Below, in pieces: positions 27,221 to 37,800 of a stretch of DNA of 64,000 bases (positions are counted from its first letter, which is position 1; every line of letters begins with the position of its first letter). Position numbers and translations under genes: made by a program. The notes beneath the pieces were generated by a model. It saw only the letters and a list, made by a program, of their open reading frames with translations, did no database searches and was not told where the DNA came from. Source of the DNA: Bacillota bacterium (GTDB taxonomy: Bacteria > Bacillota > Clostridia > Acetivibrionales > DSM-1351); assembly GCA_023444055.1 (NCBI GenBank), contig JAEZRV010000090.1, positions 124,001 to 188,000 on the forward strand, written 5' to 3'.

Positions 27221-27280
27221 TATGCTATGCCCAGCATTTCCAACAAAAACGTTAAGTCATCTTTGATAGAAATAGCATAA
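27221..27280 (-). repeat. Divergent third copy of the stem-loop element
   Basis: On the minus strand this reads like copy B: TATGCTATTTCTATCA, a loop, then GAAATGCTGGGCATAGCA. The ends pair (TATGCT with AGCATA) and ATTTC pairs with GAAAT. It shares GAAATGCTGGGCAT with copy B and ATATTTATG with copy A, but lacks the upstream GGAGGTACCGAG. An ATG just after it (27217) opens an eight-codon frame (seven residues) whose stop overlaps the start of the TolC-like gene. It lies between the two TolC-like genes. Confidence 0.55.
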
Positions 27281-27329
27281 GGCGTTATAAAATGCTGATT
27301 TCTAATACTTTTAATTAGTTTTGCCTCGT

Positions 27330-28613
27330 CTAACCAATATCATTTATCAAATTATCCTTAATAGCCATTCCAAGCTTTGATGCTTGTTGCAAATTTGCAA
27401 TCGATGAATTATAAGCTCTGACTGCATCATCGTAGGCTGATAAAGCTGATAATTTAACAATCTCTTTACTTTTTACATCAGTTTCACTTATCAAATGCTT
27501 TTTATACCTCTCAGTTATTATTCTATACTGTTCGTTTTCATAGTTTAGTTTGTCTTTACATATATCAACTTGTTCTTTCTTATACTTTGCGTCAATATAT
27601 GCATCATTTATATCTTTCAAAACTGATTCATTGCTAGTAATTATTGTTAACTCTGCCTCTTTAATTCCCTGTTCGGCTATATTTTTCTTTAACTGTGCAT
27701 TTATATTCCACGGATTTTCAGAGAAGGCTTCATTTGCAATAAATAAATCGTTCTTACACACCCAGTAATCTATTTTAGCTGAAATGATTTCATTTCTATT
27801 GATTTGAGCTCTGTTTAAATATGTATCATAAGACTCAAATGTTTCAATCCTAGTCTTGCTATAATCCGTAATAACCAATTCGCTGCTTATTGGAATTCCT
27901 GTTAATTTCTTTAAGTCCATCTGAAGATTATCAATAGTACGAGTCAACTTTTTCAGTTCTAATTTTTTAATTTGTAACTGCTTATAAGTAGTATCCATTG
28001 AAACTCTAGATATCTGTCCAGCATCGAACCTGCTTTTTTGTTGTTTATAAATTTTGTCTTGCAATTCAATTGTCTTATTTAAAATTTGAAGTTGACTTTT
28101 CGCAGATAGTATATTATCATATAGCAACCTAGTTTGCTGTTTTATAGTAGCTTCTACTATCTGATTACTAAGGCTTAGTTTCATTACGTTTGCCCACATA
28201 GAATAATGAGGAAATCTACTGGGATTAATGTATTTTGTAATATCTTCTTTCCCACTAAAATACACTGTATCTCCATACATCGTATATAGAATATACAATT
28301 TAGCATACTCTTGGCTGGTCATCGGACCACCATTTTTTAGACTGTTATACAAACTATTAATGCTTTGCTCAGTATCCGAAATAACAAATTCACCTTCATT
28401 GTAAGTATACTTATTATTTTTTATTAAGCTTTTTATTGTTCTGTTAGTTTGATTAATTCTATTCTCATTTCGTACTGCTTTTTCCTGAACCACTTCAAGC
28501 GATAGAACAATAGGCTCTGTTTTTTCTTCTTTTGCATCTGCCAAAAATGGATTAAACAAGTTTGCTACTGCAAAAGAGAATAACAGCAGTACAACTAACT
28601 TCGTTTTCCGCAT
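27330..28613 (-). CDS. Secreted TolC/OEP-like coiled-coil protein (first of a pair)
   Basis: 427 residues with a signal peptide (LVVLLLFSFAVANLFNPFLADA). The body is helical and heptad-rich: IKQQTRLLYDNILSAKSQLQILNKTIELQDKIYKQQK and ARFDAGQISRVSMDTTYKQL-like text, here SRFDAGQISRVSMDTTYKQ, is the hallmark TolC/OEP segment, and LKKLTGIPISSELVI follows as in that family. The second hairpin repeat is near 330-400 (RYKKHLISETDVKSKEIVKL). Together with the following gene it forms a paralogous pair adjoining three S-layer genes. GGAGG lies 12 nt ahead of the ATG. A structural or export role at the cell envelope is inferred from position. Confidence 0.75.
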   Translation of the reverse strand: MRKTKLVVLLLFSFAVANLFNPFLADAKEEKTEPIVLSLEVVQEKAVRNENRINQTNRTIKSLIKNNKYTYNEGEFVISDTEQSINSLYNSLKNGGPMTSQEYAKLYILYTMYGDTVYFSGKEDITKYINPSRFPHYSMWANVMKLSLSNQIVEATIKQQTRLLYDNILSAKSQLQILNKTIELQDKIYKQQKSRFDAGQISRVSMDTTYKQLQIKKLELKKLTRTIDNLQMDLKKLTGIPISSELVITDYSKTRIETFESYDTYLNRAQINRNEIISAKIDYWVCKNDLFIANEAFSENPWNINAQLKKNIAEQGIKEAELTIITSNESVLKDINDAYIDAKYKKEQVDICKDKLNYENEQYRIITERYKKHLISETDVKSKEIVKLSALSAYDDAVRAYNSSIANLQQASKLGMAIKDNLINDIG

Positions 28614-29047
28614 ATGTTTTACATTCCTCCTACCTTATCCAAATTGATACTACTCCTTTAGCAATACGTTATTCCACTGAATACTATCAAATAAGATTTT
28701 TATTATACTAGACTCAACTTTCACAGTATTCTTACTGTTTGCTGATAGAACAGAAATTGCTCACCTAAGTTAAAAAGGAAACTTATCCTGTAATATCCAC
28801 CCAACCACAGATATATGCAGGAAAGTTTGATTATTAAAAAGGGGTTGTCCAAAATAACTCTCAACTACATTATCTATATTATAGGTTAAAAAACCAGATA
28901 TTTAATATAATTTTTAGATATTTGAAACAGCCCCTATGTTTTAAATTCTGAACTTATCAATGAAACTAATATTTAGTCTTGGATTTCATTTGACACCCTA
29001 TTTAATCATAGCATCATTAACAACTTACTTAAAACACATTAAATACA
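28614..29047. other. Intergenic region between SLH gene and TolC-like pair
   Basis: This 434-bp gap holds no gene that I can support. Its centre carries the terminator at 28836-28934. Nearer the TolC-like gene, a TATAAT hexamer on the minus strand (28702-28707) lies about 90 bp before the start at 28613, with no convincing -35 sequence. Confidence 0.5.
28836..28934 (-). terminator. Probable terminator of the SLH protein gene
   Basis: On the minus strand GGGGCTGT (28927-28934) pairs with ACAACCCC's equivalent at 28841-28848 (eight pairs including one G-U), and the 3' side runs into CCCCTTTTT. The loop is long (about 80 nt) and contains a further small AT-rich hairpin. It lies 114-212 bp after the stop of the SLH gene at 29048. 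Confidence 0.5.
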
Positions 29048-31309
29048 CTACTTTCCTTTTACAATTTTTACTTTGTCTATATCACTACCTGTTTTCATAT
29101 TTCCGGCAAAGTCTAATATATCACTATATGCAAAAACATATTCCTTTTCTAAATCTAATTTGTCAAATCTAAAAACTAACGTCATATCATCAAAATATGT
29201 TATTGCAATAGGTATCCTTTTGTAGAACTTACCTTGATCTATATATTCTATACTGTAATTTTGAGGCTTTAAATTCGCCTGCTCAGTTGAAATTTCTCTA
29301 TTAAAAGTAACCTTAACTGTGTCTTTTCCAACTATCTTTGCCTCACTAACTTTTAATTCAACATCAAGAGATTCATCAACAAATACTGTTTCATTAATTG
29401 AATTTAATATATTTACTCCCATATTATCTTTCATACTTCTAAGTACCACAATATCAAATGGCGTATTATCAACAAAATAGTCATCTTTTTTCAGAAATAA
29501 TTGTACACTTTTTTGATCAGCATTTATAAATTTAACTCTCCCCGGATTAACAAATTTTTTCGTTGACATGTTAATTACCTGATAGTTAAATATGCTTAAT
29601 CCTGTATCATAGTTAATTGGTCTATTAAAAGTGACATTTACTGCACCTGCGTTTATAACTTTAAGAGATTCAATAGCCAAATCTTCAGGAATTGTATAGT
29701 ATCCGCTGAAACTATATGATTTCTCTTCAATTGAAAATTGCTTAGTTGAATCTTGAATACAATTAATCATAATATTATAAGTGGCTGTTACATCAAATGC
29801 AGTTTTTAGTGTTAATATTACACTTTTACCAGTTGAAAAATGGCCTCTAACCAGTTCTGCTTTTTCGACCTCTATAGGGTTATTCTTGCTATTTTTAACA
29901 CTATAACTATATACCTGCTCAGCTCTTAATGGATGAATTTGCCTATTAAAATCTAGTTGTATACTCCTTCCACTTATTGCTGTAATTTTCTCAAGTATAA
30001 GTGAAGAAGCTGGCATATCCTTTCCAATGAATGAAGAACTGTCCCCTTCCCCATCACCTAAATTAGTACCATAAGCTCCTACTAACTCACCTGATATCTT
30101 AAGTGTGTATTCCTGGTTATCTGAAAAGCTTTTTCCAACTAATATAATAGATGCAACATTCTTTCCACCAGCATAACTTATTTTAAGCAAATCTCCATTT
30201 GCAAACAGCTCTCCATTTTGATATATCTCATAATAAGGTGCAAACTCAACATTCTCGTTTATTGGTTGTGTAAAATATGCATAAATTTCATTATTTCCTA
30301 TTTGCTCTATTTTACTGATTTTAAACAAATCAGATTCAACTTCAACTACAGTATATCCATTAAATGTTCCTGTCAATTCACTGGATACATTTCCTTCAAG
30401 ATCTTCAGCATTTATAATCTCAACCTTGTATACTTTATTTGGTAATTGAGTATTCGTTTCTAATTCGATCTGAGTGCCTAAATGAGCCACAATAGATACT
30501 GTTAAATTATTATTTTCATTATTCTCTTCATATATTTTAATATTCTTTGCATCTATTGAATTAATAGTTTCATTGAATTTAACGATTATTTTTCTTCCAT
30601 TTACAGGCGAAATTTCCTGAATTTTTGTTGCAACTGTATCGACAAGAATGCCCGATGATAATGCAACATCTCTGTTAATTGCACCACTTTCAATTAATGA
30701 TTGAAGTAAAGTCTTATTATCTCCTTTTAACTTTAAGTTTAGCGCTCGATACATTGCAGTCGTTGCTTGTCCTCTTGTGTATACGGTGCCATCATCTCTT
30801 GTTTTAGTAAAATATAACTGATCATTTACTAGTCCTACATCGTATGCTGTCTTAAATACATTGTCATTCCACTTAATATCATCTGTTCCAGTGTATTTTA
30901 AAAGCTTTAAGAGCATTACAAGAAATGCCTGTTCAGTAAGATTGTCTTTTGAACCAAACTTTCCATCATATCCATCAATTATGTCATTTATATAACAGAA
31001 GCCAACATATGGTGCAAACCAGTCAGATTTCTTAACATCACTAAACACTGTCTTTGCCAGTTCATCATTATTTTCCTTGACATATGTATCCATACCCATA
31101 AGCTTGGTAATAAAGGTCGCTGCTTCGGTCCTTTTTAAACTACCGTCAAGATTATAATTTCCTTTACCATCTCCTGCAATTACACCTATCTTATTAAGCT
31201 TGTCTGCTGTAAGTTGCAAATCTGAATTAACCTCTGCAAATGCCGCTGTTACGCTCGATAGCATAATACCTACTGAAATCACTACTGCTGCTATTTTTCT
31301 TATGTACAT
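29048..31309 (-). CDS. SLH-domain surface protein with Ig-like repeats
   Basis: 753 residues with a signal peptide (AAVVISVGIMLSSVTAAFA). Three S-layer-homology-like modules occupy about residues 30-220 (for example RTEAATFITKLMGM, FSDVKKSDWFAPYVGFCYINDIIDGYDG, YTRGQATTAMYRALN). After them come about five repeats of a bacterial Ig-like/SWM type (ISPVNGRKIIVKFNETINS, ISGRSIQLDFNRQI, INAGAVNVTFNRPIN, IVGKDTVKVTFNREI). SLH modules bind pyruvylated secondary wall polymer in many Firmicutes. The gene shares architecture with the two larger S-layer genes upstream but is more diverged. It may be a minor S-layer component or a linker to the TolC-like proteins downstream. Confidence 0.88.
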   Translation of the reverse strand: MYIRKIAAVVISVGIMLSSVTAAFAEVNSDLQLTADKLNKIGVIAGDGKGNYNLDGSLKRTEAATFITKLMGMDTYVKENNDELAKTVFSDVKKSDWFAPYVGFCYINDIIDGYDGKFGSKDNLTEQAFLVMLLKLLKYTGTDDIKWNDNVFKTAYDVGLVNDQLYFTKTRDDGTVYTRGQATTAMYRALNLKLKGDNKTLLQSLIESGAINRDVALSSGILVDTVATKIQEISPVNGRKIIVKFNETINSIDAKNIKIYEENNENNNLTVSIVAHLGTQIELETNTQLPNKVYKVEIINAEDLEGNVSSELTGTFNGYTVVEVESDLFKISKIEQIGNNEIYAYFTQPINENVEFAPYYEIYQNGELFANGDLLKISYAGGKNVASIILVGKSFSDNQEYTLKISGELVGAYGTNLGDGEGDSSSFIGKDMPASSLILEKITAISGRSIQLDFNRQIHPLRAEQVYSYSVKNSKNNPIEVEKAELVRGHFSTGKSVILTLKTAFDVTATYNIMINCIQDSTKQFSIEEKSYSFSGYYTIPEDLAIESLKVINAGAVNVTFNRPINYDTGLSIFNYQVINMSTKKFVNPGRVKFINADQKSVQLFLKKDDYFVDNTPFDIVVLRSMKDNMGVNILNSINETVFVDESLDVELKVSEAKIVGKDTVKVTFNREISTEQANLKPQNYSIEYIDQGKFYKRIPIAITYFDDMTLVFRFDKLDLEKEYVFAYSDILDFAGNMKTGSDIDKVKIVKGK

Positions 31310-31387
31310 TATTGAACCCTCCTCTAATATATACGTAAGTTTTTATCTTTTGTCTTAATAATACCATACTTTTTATAAATTATATAT

Positions 31388-31420
31388 AAAAAAGACTGAG
31401 ACAAAGTCTCAGTCTTTTTT
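31388..31420 (-). terminator. Rho-independent terminator after the first S-layer gene
   Basis: A 14-bp perfect stem (AAAAAAGACTGAGA with its complement) encloses a 5-nt loop, and both arms end in A/T runs, so it can stop transcription in either direction. It lies 20 bp after the stop at 31441. The remaining 78 bp to the SLH gene start contain GAGGAGG but only a weak promoter candidate. Confidence 0.9.
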
Positions 31421-31440
31421 GTTAGTAACAAACTATCAAA

Positions 31441-34400
31441 TTATTCTCCTAATGGCATAGCTCTTACTGTCCAAGTAGAACCTGAAGCAAGTGCATTATT
31501 GTTAGTATCTGTGATATTGTATACTTGAGTTACAGTTGGGTATGAAGTAACACTGTCATCAGCCTCAACATCCAAGAATATTACATTATCATTATCACCA
31601 ATTAAACCTATACCCTTTACACTATATCCTTTAACAGTAAATGAAAGTACTGAGAGTGTAGCAAATTCAATCTCTTCAGAACATTCTATAAATATGTAAC
31701 CTCTAGCACCTTTAGCTTGCTTACCAGTCATTGATGTATAAACAAGTGCTACATCTTCTGTTTCAGACTTACCGTCGTGGTTATACTTTAGAACTTCAGG
31801 AGCAGTTTTATCTTCAATAGCTATTTTAGCACCAGCTACTAGCTTAGTACCTGATACTGACTCTGAACCTGTTGTAGCATTAGTTTCTATAGATACAACT
31901 TTAATTACTTTATCAACATCAGTGTAAGTAACATCAGTTATTAGGTCTTTATTAAGAACTAATATTACTTCTGTGTTACCATCATCATTAACTACTTGTG
32001 ACTCAACAGATGCAGTTCTAAGTGCACTCTGAGAAACATTATCTAAAGCAAATACGATATCATTATTATTAAATGATTTTATCTGTGTATTGAATGTAAC
32101 CTTAACCTTGTTTTTAGCAATTAACTTAGCGTTTGAAACTACAACTGATTCACCTGCGATTTTTGAAACTATTTTTGAATCAACTGAATCGCCTAATCTC
32201 TTACCAGCTAAGTCCATGATTGGTGCAATTTTTACACTTGGTGCATAAGAAGCAGTAATTGCTTTATCCAAATCAATACAAATTTTTCTGTCAGATACCT
32301 TGGTAACCTTATCGTCATCACCTAATGTAACATATGGAAGGTTACCACCTTCAACAGCTGGTGGAGTAGTATTAACCATGTAGTTAACTTTATCAAGCAT
32401 CTGTGACTCATTCATAGGTTCAGTAAATGTGATGTAAATCTTACCTTCTCCGTTTACTGCGTAGCACTGATTCTTAGCACTATCACCGTTAGCATATACA
32501 GCATCTTTTACTTGAGGTGCTGTATTGTCGCCAGTAGTAAATGTGTAGGTAAACTCCTTAGTTGACTTATTTCCAACTGTATCTTCAGCTTTCTTAATAG
32601 TTACTATGTACTCAGTATTATCTTCTAACTTATCATCTGGGAATAATGTAACAGTATTTTCTTTATCATCTGTCTCATCCTCATATTTTGCAGTAAATGA
32701 TAAAGTATCAGTACCAGATACTTTCTTAATTGTATAGTTATCTGTAACTACTGCTTCTGCTGAGTCAAGTTCTTCATCAAAAGTCAAGAAAATCTTTACG
32801 TTTGTTTCGAAGTCTCCGTTAGAGAATGTAGGTGCAGTTTCATCAATTACGATTTCTGTTGATAAAGTCTGGTCTGGAACTTTAATTCCATATCCGTCTA
32901 CTAATTTATTTGCATCATCAGAAGTGTCATTTACTAAGAAAAGCTTAACAGCTCCTTGTGGCAATGGATGATCCTCTGCAGAACCCTCTCCATCTCCATC
33001 ATCAAATACGAATTTAATTTCATTTACATATTTGCTGTCAGTGCTTTTTGTTACAACATATATAGAATTCTTAACTGAGTGGTATAACTTAACATTTGTA
33101 GCCTTAACAGGTTTTGTGAATGCAAGTGTTACAAAGTCACTTTTAGCTTCTTTAACAGTTACAACTGATACTTCAGTATTTTTTACGTAGTTAAATGTTG
33201 AACTTGCCTTGAATACAGCATATCCAGCGTAGTCAACAATTGCATCAGCCTTATCAGCACCAGCATTGTTTACAGTAACAACTATTGGTCCTTCAATTAA
33301 GTTTGTTCCAAGAGTCAAGTTAATAACATTGTTATCTAATTCAGCACTCTGAACGAAATATTCATATGTTCCACTTACAACTTTGAAGTTTCCATTAGCA
33401 ATTACATTGTCAGTTCCTTTGTCATAAACAGGTTCTGAGAATGTAAGTTTAATATTTCTTTCACCAGTATGATCAGCCTTTGTTACTGTAGGAATCAATC
33501 CATCTTGTACTAAGATCTTTTCAGTTGTAGAATTCTTAGCTAATTTAGCACCGCTCTTAGCTTTGATTTCTTTCTTAACTACTACTTTTGCTTCACTTGA
33601 ATTTGTTAACTTATCAGCAATATTTTTATTCAAAGTAATAGTAACAGTTTTTCCATCATCACCTAATACAGCACTATCTTCACCAAGAGTTATTGCTGAT
33701 GAAGAACCGTTGTCGTATACTTCATAGAAAGTTTCAGTTTGAGCTGAATCTTTATTCATTTCTTGATTAAATACAATTTCTAACTGCTTTGTGTTTAAAG
33801 CTTTAACTGATTCAACAGCTACATCAGTAGTTACAACATCATCAACTAATAATCCTGCTTTTTCAGCTTTAGCTTTTAGATCAGCATTGTCACCAACGAT
33901 ATCAGCGATAACTGTTTTACCATTAGCTTTTTCTGCAGTAAGAGTAGCATACATAACACCTACTGCATCATCTCTAGTTAAGTCACCAGTTATAGCAGCA
34001 TCAACCTTGCTTCCTTTAGTTTCTGCTAGCTGAGCAACTGATACTTTGTAATCTGCAACAGTATAACCCATTTGTTTGAGCATGAATGTAGCAAATCTAG
34101 CAGCTGTAACAGTATCCTTAGCTCCCGCAAATAATTTGTCACCATCTGGTGAACCAGTTATAATCTCTTTTGATGCTGAATAAGCAACTACGTTCTTAGC
34201 ATACTCTGATATGCTAGCAGCATCATCAAACTTAGCTAATGCTTCTGCTACTTGGTCAGCTGTTAATGCATTAGCAGCATCGTTATATCCAAATAGCTTT
34301 GATAAAAATATTAATGAATCCTGTGTAGTCAATGCATCTTCTAGTCCTACTTTAGGATCATTTGCATCTTGACCTGTATAAAGACCAAGGTCTTTCAATG

Positions 34401-34527
34401 TTGCAGCTTTGTCAGCATTTGCTACAGTAGCTGTAGTAGTTGCGTCATCTGCAAATACAGCAGTCATAGAAGTAAGCACTAATGCTACTGCTAAAACAGC
34501 TGCGGTTAACTTTCTGAGATTTCTCAT
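31441..34527 (-). CDS. Major S-layer protein paralogue 1
   Basis: 1028 residues with a signal peptide (RKLTAAVLAVALVLTSMTAVFA). The first 230 residues have degenerate SLH-like modules (ATLKDLGLYTGQ, SLIFLSKLFGY, ARFATFMLKQMGY, TRDDAVGVMYATL). The rest consists of Ig-like/SWM repeats with the recurrent pattern KITFTEPMN or KLTFSEPVY. It is clearly homologous along its length to the next gene upstream (34850-37879); both have VKALNTKQLE, VLGDDGKTVTITL and GPIVVTVNNAG/GPVVVTVNDAG at matching places. A consensus promoter, a structured leader and an AAGGAGG site point to very high expression. The mature protein is acidic and rich in Thr, Val and Asp, typical of S-layers. Confidence 0.92.
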   Translation of the reverse strand: MRNLRKLTAAVLAVALVLTSMTAVFADDATTTATVANADKAATLKDLGLYTGQDANDPKVGLEDALTTQDSLIFLSKLFGYNDAANALTADQVAEALAKFDDAASISEYAKNVVAYSASKEIITGSPDGDKLFAGAKDTVTAARFATFMLKQMGYTVADYKVSVAQLAETKGSKVDAAITGDLTRDDAVGVMYATLTAEKANGKTVIADIVGDNADLKAKAEKAGLLVDDVVTTDVAVESVKALNTKQLEIVFNQEMNKDSAQTETFYEVYDNGSSSAITLGEDSAVLGDDGKTVTITLNKNIADKLTNSSEAKVVVKKEIKAKSGAKLAKNSTTEKILVQDGLIPTVTKADHTGERNIKLTFSEPVYDKGTDNVIANGNFKVVSGTYEYFVQSAELDNNVINLTLGTNLIEGPIVVTVNNAGADKADAIVDYAGYAVFKASSTFNYVKNTEVSVVTVKEAKSDFVTLAFTKPVKATNVKLYHSVKNSIYVVTKSTDSKYVNEIKFVFDDGDGEGSAEDHPLPQGAVKLFLVNDTSDDANKLVDGYGIKVPDQTLSTEIVIDETAPTFSNGDFETNVKIFLTFDEELDSAEAVVTDNYTIKKVSGTDTLSFTAKYEDETDDKENTVTLFPDDKLEDNTEYIVTIKKAEDTVGNKSTKEFTYTFTTGDNTAPQVKDAVYANGDSAKNQCYAVNGEGKIYITFTEPMNESQMLDKVNYMVNTTPPAVEGGNLPYVTLGDDDKVTKVSDRKICIDLDKAITASYAPSVKIAPIMDLAGKRLGDSVDSKIVSKIAGESVVVSNAKLIAKNKVKVTFNTQIKSFNNNDIVFALDNVSQSALRTASVESQVVNDDGNTEVILVLNKDLITDVTYTDVDKVIKVVSIETNATTGSESVSGTKLVAGAKIAIEDKTAPEVLKYNHDGKSETEDVALVYTSMTGKQAKGARGYIFIECSEEIEFATLSVLSFTVKGYSVKGIGLIGDNDNVIFLDVEADDSVTSYPTVTQVYNITDTNNNALASGSTWTVRAMPLGE

Positions 34528-34691
34528 GTTCTCAAATCCTCCTTGTGTATTTTGTAGCGGGTGGGCTATGTAAATCTAGAGTAGGCTACGCCTCATCCCA
34601 CGTATATAGCCCAACTCATAAAACCAATTTTTCAAGAATCAGTACATCTAACTCTAGTTTGGCTAAATTTACCTATCTTGATTCATTAGTT
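34528..34691 (-). promoter_or_regulatory. Structured 5' leader of S-layer gene 1
   Basis: The predicted leader is about 158 nt. Near the ribosome site a hairpin has arms 34606-34612 and 34563-34569 (GGGCTAT with ATAGCCC) with an inner AGGC-TAC-GCCT stem at 34583-34593. Farther upstream CTAGAGT around 34655 can pair with ACTCTAG around 34578, an alternative fold. AAGGAGG lies close to the ATG at 34527. Long stable leaders are common on S-layer mRNAs. Confidence 0.55.
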
Positions 34692-34720
34692 ATTATATCA
34701 CCCGTATTTTTTACAGTCAA
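34692..34720 (-). promoter_or_regulatory. Sigma-A promoter of S-layer gene 1
   Basis: TTGACT (34715-34720), a 17-bp spacer and a perfect TATAAT (34692-34697). The motif, including the surrounding AGTAAAAAA-like spacer, resembles the promoter of the paralogous gene at 38009-38038. Confidence 0.85.
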
Positions 34721-34759
34721 CAAAGGCTTTTTAAGTGTAAAGAATTTGTAACAGAATTG

Positions 34760-34796
34760 CAACAAAGCAGGCGTGTTAACCACGCCTGCTTTGTTG
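34760..34796 (-). terminator. Hairpin terminator after S-layer gene 2
   Basis: A perfect GC-rich stem (AACAAAGCAGGCGTG and complement) encloses a 5-nt loop, 54 bp after the stop at 34850 and 40 bp before the next promoter. The tail on the minus strand is only modestly T-rich, so some read-through into S-layer gene 1 is possible. Confidence 0.75.
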
Positions 34797-34849
34797 TTAT
34801 TTCCTTACTTCTTTTCATTTATTATTTCAATTACTTTTGTTACTATTTA

Positions 34850-37800
34850 TTATCTTACTGTCCATGTTGAACCTGAAGCAAGTACGTTACCATCATTATC
34901 TGTAATGTTGAATACGTGAGTTACAGATGTTCTCTTTGCTGTATTGTCAGCATCAGCTTTAACAGTTAATACTACTACGTTTGCATTATCTTCGTTTGAT
35001 ATATCTGTTACAGTATAGCCCTTAACAGTGAATGTCAATGATGATAAAGTAGATTCTTTTATTGCTTCACTGAATTCGATTGATATAGTACCTACTGTAC
35101 CCTTAGCAACCTTATTATTTGAATCATATAGAGCAGTTCCTGCATCTAATTTAACTGATGCTACTTTATCCGTAGCGTTATTAGAATCATGGTCGTAAGT
35201 TACTATTTCAGGAGCAGTGTTATCTTCAATTTCAATACCTGTCTGGTTTGCTCCTAATTTAGTACCAGAAATTGATTTCGTACTTGTCTCGTCTACAGTT
35301 GCAGCAGTTATAACTTGACTATCGTACTTAACATCTGTTTGTAAGTTTTTATCAAGAATCAATACTATTTCTGTATTTCCATCATCATTTGTTGTCATTG
35401 ATTCTACTGACTGAGTTCTTATTGCACCTTCTGTAACACCTGTAAATACTATATCAGTATTGCTAAATGCATTTAATTGAGTATTAAATGTTATCTTAAC
35501 CTTATTTATAGCAACTAACTTAGCACTTGCAACTTTTACTACCTCAGCACCTATATTTGAAACCATTCTAGCATCAACAGAATTCTTAATTCTCTTTCCT
35601 GCTAAGTCCATGATTGGTGCAACCTTAACGTCAGGAGTAACATCTGCAGCAATTGTAGCATCTAAGTCTATAAGAATCTTTCTGTCAGATATCTTTGTAA
35701 CTTTGTCTACGTCACCGTCTAATGCAACCAATCCTATAAAGTTATCATCAGCATCTTTATTCTTAATGTCAACCATATAGTTAGTTAAGTCTAGCATCTG
35801 AGCTTCATTCATTGGCTCAGTAAATGTGATATAAATTTTACCCTCTGCGTTTACTGCATAACATTGAACATCATCTGCATCATATTGAGCATCTTTTATA
35901 TCAGGAGCTGTATTATCTTTAGTTGTGAATGTGTAAACAATATCCTGAGTTGTTTCATTTCCGGACTTATCTACAGCTTTCTTAACTACTACCTGATACT
36001 CTGTGTTATCATCTAAGTTTGAATTAGCAGCCAGTGTTACTGTATAATCAGTTGCATTATAGCTCGCTGTAAAGTCTACAGTTTCATTGTTTGCTACTGA
36101 CTTAAATGTGTAGTTATCTTCGTTTTCTGCCTGTGTTACATCAAGGTCTTCATCAAATGTCAATAAAGCATTTACGTTTGTAGTGAAGTCCCCTTTTGAA
36201 AGTGTAGGTGCAGTTACGTCAACTACTACTTGTGCTGTTAGAGTTTGATCTGGAACCTTAACTCCGTATCCGTCTACCAATTTGTAGCTATCCTGAGCAT
36301 CGCTGTTTACTAAGAATAAGTTAACATTTCCAGCAGGCACTCTTGAAGCATCTGCATATGTGAATGTTATTGAATCCACATACTTGTCACTAGTTGTAGC
36401 TGTTGAAAGATATGCAGCTGCATTCTTTACTGAGTGGTACAATTTGATGTCTGCTCCCTTAACTGGTTTTGAGAAGGAAAGCTTAACTGATGTTGGCTTA
36501 GCCTCACTTACTGTAACAACTGGTACAGAAGTGTCTTTTACATAGTTAAATGTTGTGTTGCTCTTGAATACTGAATATTCAGCATAGTCTCTGATTGCTC
36601 CTGTAGCAGTTACTCCTGCATCATTTACTGTAACAACTACCGGACCTTCTAAAAGCTTAGTTCCAACAGTCAAATTAATAACGTTTTTGCTTAATTCCGC
36701 TTTCTGAACATAATATTGATATGTTCCGCTCATTACTTTGAAGTTTGAACCTACAAGCTCATCAGCAGATCCGCCATATACTGGCTCTGAGAATGTCAAC
36801 TTAATATTGGATTCACCAGTAGCTTCTGCTTTTACTAGAGTAGGGAGAATTCCATCCTCTACTACTATATCAGTTGTTTCTACATCTTTAGCCAATTTAT
36901 TGCCATTAGCTGCTTTTATATCCTTCTTAACTACTACTTTTGCTTTAGATGAATTTGATAGTTTATCTGTAACAGCATTGTCAAGAGTAATAGTTACAGT
37001 TTTTCCATCATCGCCTAGTACAGCACTATTAGCACCTAGAGTCATAGCAGATGTTGAACCATTGTTGTAAACTTCATAGAAGTTTTCATTTTCAGCTGAA
37101 TCTTTGTTCATAGCTTGGTTAAATACTACTTCTAACTGTTTTGTATTTAAAGCTTTAACAGATCCTATAGCTACTTCTGCGGTAACAGGTGCGGCTAGTA
37201 ATCCGGCTTTCATAGCAGCATCCTTGATAGCAGGCTTAGATTCTACTATCTTTTCAATAATATTTGCTGTTCCGCTGGAATATTTAGCTTTAAGTGCGCC
37301 ATACATTATTCCTACTGCATGGTCTCTTAGAAGTCCTTCTTTCTCATACCCCGCATATGCAGCGATTCCATCTGCTCCGTCAACTTCTGAAAGCTGATCT
37401 ACTGCTTCATACCAATTAGGTACATTGTATCCCATTTGCTTCAATAATAATGTTGCAAATTGTCCGCCCTTAAGGTTTTCCCCATCATTAAGGTATAATC
37501 CGTTAGCTTCTTTTGATCCTGACATTATGCCTTGGCTTACCAAGTATGCCAATCTCTTTTTAGCTGATGTTGATACTTTTGCAACATCTTTAAAATTCTT
37601 GAGTATTTCATCTGCTTGTGCGTCTGACAATGCCATTGCAGCATCATCCATGTTAAATAGTTTTGTTAATAGTATTGCTCCTTGTCCCCTTGTTAGACCA
37701 GCCTCAAGAGCAGGTTCGAAAGTGTCTGGATTTGTTCCTGCATACAAGTCTAATGTGTTAAGAACAGTTGCTTTTTCACCGTTCACTGTAGTTGCTGTAT

